This document shows, piece by piece, positions 1 to 6,751 of a DNA stretch of 64,000 nucleotides (position 1 is the first letter of the stretch; the number at the start of each line of letters is the position of its first letter). A program made the translations under genes and the position numbers. The stretch comes from Nocardioides sp. (lineage in GTDB: Bacteria; Actinomycetota; Actinomycetes; Propionibacteriales; Nocardioidaceae), in assembly GCA_030698375.1 (NCBI GenBank), contig JAUYLL010000112.1, forward strand, positions 29,607 to 93,606, read 5' to 3'. The notes below the pieces were generated by a model. That model searched no databases. It was not told the DNA's origin and worked only from the letters and a program-made list of their open reading frames with translations.

Positions 1-912
1 GGCGAGGTCGACGTGACCGAGCGTGTGCCCGGCAATCTCGTGGCCGGACGAGAAGAGTGCGTCGGTATGCGCGCGAGACATGTAGAGGGACGAGGTGTTG
101 ATGCGAGGGCTGTTGATGTAGAAGGTGCCCTTCATGCCGTACTCGTCGAGCACGGTCGACGCGGCTATCTGGTCCGCGAAGCCGTCGTCGAACGTGAAGG
201 AAACAGTGGTCGGCTGCGTCGTCGTCGAGGGCGCCGGCTCCGAGCCGGTGACGGTGGTCGTCGTCGTCGCGGTGCTCGACATCCCGTCCTCGTCGACGAC
301 CGTCAACCGGACGGTGTAGGTGCCGGGGTCGGAGTAGCGGTGCCTGACGGACGAGGCCGGCTGTGGGACGGTGCTCGAGCCGTCACCGAAGTCGAAGGTG
401 TACTTGGCGATCCCCTTGTCGTCGGTCGAGGCGCGGCCGTCGATTATCACGGCAAGCGAGTCGCCGCTCTGGGGCTTCGCCGTCACTCGAGCGACCGGTG
501 CCGCGTTGGGCGGAGGGGTCCGGTCGCGCGGGGAGACGGTCAAGGTCTCGGACGTCGAAGCGCTGCCGCCGTCCGCGTTCGTGACGGTCAGGGTGACGAC
601 GTAGTCGCCGGGGGTCGAGTACACGTGCTTCGCGGTTGCCTGGCTGACCGGGCCGGTCGAGGTCCCGTCACCCCAGTCGAAGGTGTAGGACGTGACCCCG
701 ATGTCGTCGGTCGACCCCGACCCGTCGGCCGTGAGCCTCACTGGTGCGGCTCCCGATGGTGGGTTCAAGGTCAGGACGGCCACCGGCGGCGCGCCGGTCT
801 GGGACGGAGCGGCGCTCGCCGTGGGGGGAGTGTCTGGGGCTGCCCCGACCAAGACTCCGACCAGTGCGACGACCATCACCACCAAGAACGCAATCAACTG
901 CTTCAGGTTCAT
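1..912 (-). CDS. Secreted PKD-repeat polysaccharide deacetylase (3' end outside window)
   Basis: The frame opens at an ATG at 912 and stays open to base 1, so only the first ~304 residues are seen. A hydrophobic signal segment (residues ~5-25) is followed by a Ser/Thr/Pro linker, two PKD domains (~43-127 and ~137-222, each with a GDG(S/T) turn) and the start of a NodB deacetylase domain. That domain shows TFDDG (~240) with the catalytic Asp and the metal-ligand Asp, then HTLGH (~295), the zinc-binding motif. The family removes acetyl groups from surface polysaccharide or peptidoglycan; PKD domains usually present the enzyme at the cell surface. The substrate cannot be told. The rest of the catalytic domain lies beyond the left edge. 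Confidence 0.88.
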   Translation of the reverse strand, partial: MNLKQLIAFLVVMVVALVGVLVGAAPDTPPTASAAPSQTGAPPVAVLTLNPPSGAAPVRLTADGSGSTDDIGVTSYTFDWGDGTSTGPVSQATAKHVYSTPGDYVVTLTVTNADGGSASTSETLTVSPRDRTPPPNAAPVARVTAKPQSGDSLAVIIDGRASTDDKGIAKYTFDFGDGSSTVPQPASSVRHRYSDPGTYTVRLTVVDEDGMSSTATTTTTVTGSEPAPSTTTQPTTVSFTFDDGFADQIAASTVLDEYGMKGTFYINSPRINTSSLYMSRAHTDALFSSGHEIAGHTLGHVDLA

Positions 913-1034
913 GGCTGGGGTCCCCACGTGGCTCGTGTCGCACTGACTCACGTTCATCCGAGCAACGGTCCGCAAAATTGCCATCATCGGCGCGGGCGAG
1001 GGCAAGGCGGGGAGCCCGGAGATGGCCAGGGGCC

Positions 1035-2129
1035 TCAACCACTGTCTGGCAGGCCCTGACGGTGCCGACGGCGCAGCTGGACCTCGTGGGCCACGAGGAC
1101 CGCGATGGTCAGGGCGGTGATCGGTACGACGAAGCCGAACATCACCCTGCTGAAGGCAGGGAGGGCGTCATGATCGGACGCCGCGAGCAACAGGTAGGTC
1201 ACGTAGACGACGTAGTAGGCCAGGAAGACCCCGCCCTCCCAGCGGGCGATCGCCATACCCGTGAAGACGATCGGGAGCAGGGCCACCGCGACCGCGATCA
1301 TGACCGGCACGTCGAAGCGCAGGGCCGCCGCGTCGACCGGGATCCCGCCAGGGGCGATCGTGGCCGTCAGCCCCAGTACCGCGGTGAGGTTGAACACGTT
1401 GCTGCCGATGACGTTCCCGATCGCCATCTCCTGTTCGCCGCGGAGGGCTGCGATGACCGAGGTCGCCAGCTCCGGCAGGGAGGTGCCGACGGCGACGACG
1501 GTCAGGCCGATCACCAGGTCACTCACGCCGAAGGCGGTGGCGATGCTGGTCGCGGAAGAGACCAGCAAGCGCGCTCCGAGCACGAGCAGAGCCACGCCCA
1601 CGAGGATGAGGACGGTGTCGATGAGGGGCCGGGAGGGGGCGGGCACGGTTGCCCCGGTCGGGCGGTCGTCGTTTCCCGCGCGGCGCCCCAGCACGACGGT
1701 CCAGGCGACGTACGCCACCAGCAGCGTCACCAGCAACCCGCCGTCGAACCGCCCAACCGAGCCGTCGAGCATCAGCACCAACGCCAGGACCGACAGCACC
1801 ACCACGAACGGCACGTCGAAGCGCACCAGCTGCGAGTGGACGGTGATCGGCAGGACCACGGCCGAGAGACCGAGGACGAGAAGAACGTTCGTGATGTTGC
1901 TTCCGACGACGTTCCCGACAGCCAGCCCCGGTGCACCCGACAACGTGGCGTCGAGCGAGACGGCTAGCTCGGGTGCCGAGGTCGCGAGCGCGACCACGGT
2001 CAGGCCAACGACCAAGGGCGACAGCCCCAGGGCGCGGCCGAGGCCGCTACCGCCGCGGACCAGGAGCTCACCACCGGCGATGAGCAACACCAGGCCGATG
2101 ACGAGTGAGGTCGCCACCAAGAGGCTCAC
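1035..2129 (-). CDS. Calcium/sodium antiporter, CaxA/YrbG family
   Basis: 364 residues, about ten membrane helices. The two alpha-repeats of the Ca2+/cation antiporter superfamily are plain. The first (~38-95) carries ALATSAPE and a GNVVGSN motif; the second (~205-262) carries AVGTSLPE and GNVIGSN. The Glu of each (S/A)PE motif and the Asn residues are the ion-coordinating positions known in this family. A hydrophilic loop lies between the halves. It should exchange cytoplasmic Ca2+ for external Na+ (or H+) in the inner membrane. It stands alone between the deacetylase and a CPBP protease on the same strand, with no clear operon partner. Confidence 0.92.
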   Translation of the reverse strand: MSLLVATSLVIGLVLLIAGGELLVRGGSGLGRALGLSPLVVGLTVVALATSAPELAVSLDATLSGAPGLAVGNVVGSNITNVLLVLGLSAVVLPITVHSQLVRFDVPFVVVLSVLALVLMLDGSVGRFDGGLLVTLLVAYVAWTVVLGRRAGNDDRPTGATVPAPSRPLIDTVLILVGVALLVLGARLLVSSATSIATAFGVSDLVIGLTVVAVGTSLPELATSVIAALRGEQEMAIGNVIGSNVFNLTAVLGLTATIAPGGIPVDAAALRFDVPVMIAVAVALLPIVFTGMAIARWEGGVFLAYYVVYVTYLLLAASDHDALPAFSRVMFGFVVPITALTIAVLVAHEVQLRRRHRQGLPDSG

Positions 2130-2180
2130 GAGCCGGAGTCTACGGAGCCGCGAAAGCCCGCAGTCGTCCGGATCGGTGCC

Positions 2181-2978
2181 TCATCCCGCCAGGTAGGTGG
2201 CGAGCATCATGAGGACGAACACGTTGTTGATGATCAGGTGCGCTGCCAGACCGATCCACAGGCTGCGTCTGCGCCAGCTGGCCACGCAGATGGGGAGATA
2301 GCCGAGGAAGACGACCGGATATCGCCATGGGGTGTGGAAGTGGTAGATGGTGAACAGGGCGGTGTTGAGGACCGGCGCCCCGCCGCCGAACCGGTCGAGG
2401 CGGGGGAGCAGATGGCCTCGAAAGTACAGCTCCTCGGTGATCGGGCCGACGACGCCGTTGGCAAGGATGAACAAGGTCAGGAACCCGATGAGCGCACCGG
2501 TCGACATGGGATCCCCGTCGACCCCGACGGTCGCCATGGTGCCGATGGCCTCGGGCAGCCACGCGAAGGCGGATGTGGCGAGCCATTCGTCGAGGAAGAC
2601 CATCGACACCCCGACGAGCAGGATCATCCACACCGCCAGGCCGACGGCAGTGACGGCGAGGCGCTTCCAGGGCACCCTGGCGCGGTAGTCCACGGCGGCC
2701 ATGGGCGACCAGGAACCAGTCGTCCGCCGCGCGTAGATCGAGAGGTAGCCGAGCTCCAGTGGGGCCAGCACCAGGAGAATGCCCACCAGCAGCGCGAGGA
2801 GTGGTTCGATCCCCAACGCGACGTGCATCCCGATGACGAACGCGGTCAGCGCCAGACCAGGCGCCAGATGCAGGACGATTGACCGTCCGAGTGGGTGTTG
2901 GTCGGGATTCTGCGCCGGCGCTCCCTGCGCAGTCGCGTGGGCGTTCCGCGCCTGGGGTGGTGTCTCACCGTGCCTCAT
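2181..2978 (-). CDS. CPBP-family intramembrane metalloprotease
   Basis: 265 residues with a ~30-residue hydrophilic N-terminus and roughly seven hydrophobic segments. The CPBP (Abi/CAAX protease) signature is present: TEELYFR at 181-187 supplies the paired Glu and Arg, a later helix has a YHFH element, and a third conserved His lies near the C-terminus before an IINN segment. These residues form the intramembrane glutamate/zinc active site in characterised homologues such as Rce1. Substrates of stand-alone bacterial CPBP proteases are mostly unknown, and the neighbours do not suggest one. The start at 2978 gives the full N-terminus; a later start is possible because the first 30 residues are low-complexity. 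Confidence 0.85.
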   Translation of the reverse strand: MRHGETPPQARNAHATAQGAPAQNPDQHPLGRSIVLHLAPGLALTAFVIGMHVALGIEPLLALLVGILLVLAPLELGYLSIYARRTTGSWSPMAAVDYRARVPWKRLAVTAVGLAVWMILLVGVSMVFLDEWLATSAFAWLPEAIGTMATVGVDGDPMSTGALIGFLTLFILANGVVGPITEELYFRGHLLPRLDRFGGGAPVLNTALFTIYHFHTPWRYPVVFLGYLPICVASWRRRSLWIGLAAHLIINNVFVLMMLATYLAG

Positions 2979-3063
2979 TGCGCGCTCCCTGGCTGTGCTG
3001 GCGCGACAGGCTTCGTCCCTCTCTTCGTTCCGTTCGCGGACGGGCTTGCCCCCGCGGACGCTC

Positions 3064-3525
3064 TCAGTCGTCCGGAGCGGCGCCGGGCTCGTGGACGATC
3101 AGCACGCTCACCGGAGCGTGCGAAGCAACCCTGGTCGACACGCTGCCGCGGAGGAACCGCCGCACGGCGCCGAGGCCGCGGGTTCCGACCACGACGAGAT
3201 CGGCGCCTTCGCGTTGTGCGACATCGATGATCGCCGTGGCGGGATCGTCGGGCACGACGTGGCCCGTGCACTCCACACCCCGTTCTCGGAGTCGTGTCAG
3301 GGCGGCCTGTTGCCGATCCTTCTCGACGGCGTCCTGGTCGTAGGCGAAGCGAAACTCTTCCGGCAGGTGCTGGAGATGCTGGGCCAGCTGGGCCTGCGAC
3401 TCGGGCTGGAACCCGGTGACCACGTGGACGGTCCCGTCTGGTCCGATGAGATCCGCTGCGGTCTCGACCGCCCGGTCGGCGTTGCTGGAGCCGTCGTAGC
3501 CGACGACGGCCGTGTGGTAGCCCAT
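3064..3525 (-). CDS. Universal stress protein (UspA domain)
   Basis: 153 residues, a single Usp domain. The N-terminal beta strand ends in VVGYDGSS, and the nucleotide-binding loop GTRGLG followed by a Gly/Ser-rich stretch (LRGSVSTRV) lies near residue 120, as in ATP-binding members. I place the start at the ATG at 3525, where a GAGAGGGGAAG ribosome-binding site precedes it; the open frame runs further upstream but that part has no Usp similarity. Such proteins respond to hypoxia, starvation or oxidative stress. Two DosR-like boxes lie in the intergenic region upstream, which would fit hypoxic control. Confidence 0.9.
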   Translation of the reverse strand: MGYHTAVVGYDGSSNADRAVETAADLIGPDGTVHVVTGFQPESQAQLAQHLQHLPEEFRFAYDQDAVEKDRQQAALTRLRERGVECTGHVVPDDPATAIIDVAQREGADLVVVGTRGLGAVRRFLRGSVSTRVASHAPVSVLIVHEPGAAPDD

Positions 3526-3543
3526 CGCACTTCCCCTCTCGCT

Positions 3544-3619
3544 GGACCTTCGCCAAGCATCCTCAACGCGAGGATCTCGCGCTGCCCGGTCGGGGACAAG
3601 GGCAATTGGACCTTCGTCC
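3544..3619. promoter_or_regulatory. DosR/DevR-like boxes in the usp/ABC intergenic region
   Basis: At 3608-3619 the sequence GGAC-CTTC-GTCC is a palindrome of GGAC and GTCC separated by four bases, the core layout of DosR (DevR) boxes. A second, weaker copy (GGAC-CTTC-GCCA) lies at 3544-3555. They lie about 20-95 bases upstream of the universal stress gene start, between it and the divergent ABC exporter. Usp genes are typical DosR targets in actinobacteria. Assignment to DosR is inference from spacing only. Confidence 0.4.
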
Positions 3620-3679
3620 TCTGCCGAGAATGTGGAGAGGATGGTGTCCTCGTAGGGGGCGAAGGGGAGGGAGCGCGTC

Positions 3680-4618
3680 ATGCCTGTGGTCGTCGTCAAG
3701 GACCTGCACAAGCACTACGGGGAGGTCAGAGCGGTCGACGGCCTGTCCTTCACCGTCGAGGCAGGTGAGGTGCTGGCCCTGTTGGGTCCCAACGGGGCGG
3801 GCAAGACGACCGTCGTCGAGATCCTCGAGGGCCACCGCCGCCGTACGTCGGGAGAACTGGAGGTGCTCGGGTTCGATCCGGAGTCGGGCGGCCGCGACTA
3901 TCGGGAGAAGATCGGCATCGTGCTCCAGGAGGCCGGGGTCGATGAGGACTTCAGCCCCCGCGAGCTGCTGAAGCTCTACCGCGGCATGTACCCCCGTCGG
4001 TTCGCCGTGGACGAGGTCATCGAGCGGGTGGGCCTGGCAGAGAAGGCCGACGCCAAGGTCAAGACCCTCTCCGGTGGTCAGCGCCGCCGCCTCGACCTCG
4101 CGCTCGGCCTGGTCGGTGATCCGGAGCTGCTCTTCCTCGACGAGCCGACCACCGGATTCGACCCGTCCGCGCGCCGACGGGCATGGGACCTGGTCGACTC
4201 GCTCCGCGACCTCGGCAAGACCGTGCTGCTGACGACCCACTACATGGACGAGGCCGAGCACCTGGCCGACCGGGTGGCCGTGATCGTGGAGGGCCGACTG
4301 GCCGCGATCGGCACGCCGGCGGAGATCGGCGGATCGGCTCGGGTCTCTTCGACGATCACGTTCCGGATCCCGCGGGGCACGGACATCAGCGACCTGCCCG
4401 ATCTCGGCGGACAGCTGCTGACCGAGGGCGCCGACCTTCAGCTGCGCACCGCTGTGCCGGTCGACGCCCTCGAGCGGCTCACCGGCTGGGCGCGCGCGCG
4501 GCACGTCGAGCTCGCTGGCCTCACGGTCGAGCGAGCGTCGCTGGAGGACGTCTACCTCGAGCTCATCGGCGCCGAGGAGCAGCGGGCGCCCGGAGAGCAG
4601 GACAAGGTCTCGTCGTGA
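3680..4618 (+). CDS. ABC exporter ATP-binding protein (DrrA-like)
   Basis: 312 residues. The nucleotide-binding domain fills ~1-225: Walker A GPNGAGKTT near residue 36, Q-loop VLQEAG, signature LSGGQRRR near 134, Walker B LLFLDEP near 154, D-loop and switch His in LLTTHYMDEAEHLAD. The C-terminal ~80 residues match the short regulatory extension of the DrrA/NodI group of ABC-2 exporters. It overlaps the permease gene by four bases (GTGA), so the two are translationally coupled and form one exporter. Substrate is unknown; homologues export drugs, lipids or polysaccharide. Confidence 0.9.
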   Translation: MPVVVVKDLHKHYGEVRAVDGLSFTVEAGEVLALLGPNGAGKTTVVEILEGHRRRTSGELEVLGFDPESGGRDYREKIGIVLQEAGVDEDFSPRELLKLYRGMYPRRFAVDEVIERVGLAEKADAKVKTLSGGQRRRLDLALGLVGDPELLFLDEPTTGFDPSARRRAWDLVDSLRDLGKTVLLTTHYMDEAEHLADRVAVIVEGRLAAIGTPAEIGGSARVSSTITFRIPRGTDISDLPDLGGQLLTEGADLQLRTAVPVDALERLTGWARARHVELAGLTVERASLEDVYLELIGAEEQRAPGEQDKVSS

Positions 4619-6303
4619 GCACCTTCGCCGTCCGGGGCGCCGATCGCCGCCCCCGCCGCCCCCGCCGTCGGCGCCGCACGCTGCAGAGTGCCCCGACCAT
4701 GCCCCGGCTCGTCGCCGCCCAGGTCGGCTACGCGGCGCGTGACCTGTGGCGCAGCCGGATCGCGATGGTGTTCACGTTTCTCTTCCCGCTCACCTTCCTG
4801 CTCGTCATCGGCGCGATGGCCGGCAACGCGACGATCAGCGCCGACTCGACCGTTCGGATCATGCAGTTCGTGACGCCCTCGGCGGCCGTGATGGGCGCGC
4901 TCTACGGCGCGTTCCCGACCGTCGCATCCTCGCTCGCGGACGCGCGTGAGCGCGGGGTCCTCAAGCGGATACGCGGCACGCCTCTGCCGATGTGGATGCA
5001 CCTGCTCGGGCGGGTCATCGCGTCGGCCGCGTTCGCGTTCGGCTCGCTGGGGCTCATGCTGCTGGTGGGCGTGATCGCCTACGACGTGCAGATCCAGTGG
5101 GCGACGATGCCCGCCACCGTGGTCACCTCCCTGCTCGCGGTCTCCTGCTTCGCGGCGCTCGGCGTCGCGGTGGCCGGTCTCGCCCGCTCCGCATCGCTGG
5201 CGCAGGCGGTCTCGATCGCGGTGGCGGTCGTGCTGTCGTTCCTGTCCGGCCTGATGGGGTACGGCGACCTGCCGGCGTGGGCGGACCGGGTCGCGGTGAT
5301 CTTCCCGGTCAAGCACTTCAACGACGCCCTCGCGGAGCAGTTCGACCCGTTCGCGACCGGCTCCGGCTGGGATCTCGGCGCCGTGGCGGTGATCGCGGCG
5401 TGGCTGGTGGTCGGGATCGCGGTGGCGACGCGCACCCTCGGCTGGCAGCCCGTGCACGCGACCCGCACCCGACCGGGCGCCCGCCGTGTCGTCGTACGAC
5501 GAACCTCACCGGCCGCCGTCGCCGCGACCGGGACGATGACGGCCTCGCAGTCCGGGCGCCCTGGGTGGCCCGCGCTCCTCCGTGGCCAGGCGGAGTGGGC
5601 GACGAAGTCGGCCCTGCGCGACCTGGGCTGGGTGTTCTTCACCGTCGCCCTGCCGATCGGCCTGTTCGCGTTCAACGCGGCCATCATCGAGGGCCCCCCG
5701 CCGATGAGCCCCCCGCTCGAGGTCCAGCTGGCGGCCGGGATGATGGCGTGGGCGGCGGTCGTCACCGGCCTGGTCAACCTGCCGGAGGCGTTCGCCCGGG
5801 CGCGCGAGCGCGGTCAGCTCAAGCGCCTCCGCGGCACGCCTCTGCCGATCCACGTCCACCTCGAGGGGCGGTGGCTGGCAGCGTTGGGCCTGGTGCTCGC
5901 CACGGCCGTGAGCATCCTCGCGCTGGCGGCGTTCGCCTTCGACATCGCGATCTCCGCAGCCGGCGTGCCGCTGGCGCTGGGCCTGCTGGTGCTCGGGACC
6001 GCCAGCCTGTCCGCGATCGGGTTCCTGCTCGCCTCGATCGTGCCGACCAGCCAGGCAGTCACCGCGGTCGGGTTGGGGATCGCCCTGCCGCTGTCGTTCT
6101 TCTCCGATGTCTTCACCTTTGCGGGCACCCCCGACTGGATGGGCGCGGTCGGGTCGATTCTGCCGCTGAAGCACCTCGCCAACTCCATGTCTGCCGCCCT
6201 CGACCCCGCCGGCGTGACCGTCAGCTGGGTCGGGATCACGGTGATGGTGGGCTGGCTCGTGGTCGCGGGGGCGCTCGCGGTGCGCCGGTCCGCGACGGCC
6301 TGA
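4615..6303 (+). CDS. ABC-2 type permease, two fused transmembrane halves
   Basis: 562 residues starting at the GTG that overlaps the stop of the ATPase gene; a later ATG at 4699 would drop an Arg-rich leader. The protein is a tandem duplication. Each half (~30-275 and ~315-560) has about six helices and the same landmarks: an A(R)ERG-LKR(I/L)RGTPLP cytoplasmic element after helix 2, then a proline/charged re-entrant part with LKH or VKH before the last helix. Most ABC-2 exporters use two separate or homodimeric permease chains; here one chain appears to supply both. Three genes' worth of function are thus in two overlapping frames. Substrate unknown. Confidence 0.87.
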   Translation: MSTFAVRGADRRPRRPRRRRRTLQSAPTMPRLVAAQVGYAARDLWRSRIAMVFTFLFPLTFLLVIGAMAGNATISADSTVRIMQFVTPSAAVMGALYGAFPTVASSLADARERGVLKRIRGTPLPMWMHLLGRVIASAAFAFGSLGLMLLVGVIAYDVQIQWATMPATVVTSLLAVSCFAALGVAVAGLARSASLAQAVSIAVAVVLSFLSGLMGYGDLPAWADRVAVIFPVKHFNDALAEQFDPFATGSGWDLGAVAVIAAWLVVGIAVATRTLGWQPVHATRTRPGARRVVVRRTSPAAVAATGTMTASQSGRPGWPALLRGQAEWATKSALRDLGWVFFTVALPIGLFAFNAAIIEGPPPMSPPLEVQLAAGMMAWAAVVTGLVNLPEAFARARERGQLKRLRGTPLPIHVHLEGRWLAALGLVLATAVSILALAAFAFDIAISAAGVPLALGLLVLGTASLSAIGFLLASIVPTSQAVTAVGLGIALPLSFFSDVFTFAGTPDWMGAVGSILPLKHLANSMSAALDPAGVTVSWVGITVMVGWLVVAGALAVRRSATA

Positions 6304-6431
6304 GGCTCCGCACCTCGACCCCGCCGTCATCGAGCAGTTGCTCGCTCACCACGATCGACGGCTGCTGATCATCCCTCGGGGCACGTGGTCAGGCCGCTGG
6401 TGTGACGTGCCTCTCCCGCCCCCTCCGTAAC

Positions 6432-6452
6432 TAATGAGAATGAGTCTCGTTT
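6432..6452. promoter_or_regulatory. Zur/Fur-like operator upstream of the peptide-VWA-FtsH cassette
   Basis: In the 216-base gap after the ABC exporter, TGAGAAT-G-AGTCTCG (6435-6449) is an imperfect 7-1-7 dyad of the kind bound by Fur-superfamily regulators; the wider TAATGAGAATG resembles actinobacterial Zur half-sites. It is an AT-rich island in a GC-rich gap and lies ~70 bases before the small secreted peptide gene. Which regulator binds, if any, is inference. The rest of 6304-6519 shows nothing else I recognise. Confidence 0.4.
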
Positions 6453-6519
6453 CGAGGTTGGGCGCCACGGCGTCCGGACCATCCAGGCCCTCTCGGGTCC
6501 CAACGAAAGAAGGAAGCTC

Positions 6520-6717
6520 ATGTCTCGGACGATTTCTCGCACCCTCGCGCTCGGCGTCGCCTCGGCCGCACTCCTGGTCGCCTCGGGAGGCGCTGCCTCC
6601 GCTGCGCCCGCCTGCGGCGGCACCGTCGCCGGAGCGCTCCACATGGTGCACGACACCACGGGTGACCCCGGCGGCCTGGTCCACGAGGTCGAGGAGACCT
6701 ACTGCTCGGTCGGCTGA
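6520..6717 (+). CDS. Small secreted peptide with Cys/His pattern
   Basis: 65 residues with a textbook Sec signal (basic MSRTISR start, hydrophobic core, AAS-A cleavage near residue 29). The mature part is only ~37 residues and carries two Cys (one near its start, one three from its end) and three His, in LHMVHD and VHEVEE contexts. The Cys pair could form one disulfide, or the Cys/His set could hold a metal. A ribosome-binding site AAGAAGGAAG precedes the ATG. The gene leads a run of three co-directional genes, 34 bases before the VWA protein. I do not recognise a named family. Confidence 0.75.
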   Translation: MSRTISRTLALGVASAALLVASGGAASAAPACGGTVAGALHMVHDTTGDPGGLVHEVEETYCSVG

Positions 6718-6751
6718 CGCCGCCGCCACCCCAAGCCACCGAAGGAGAGTC

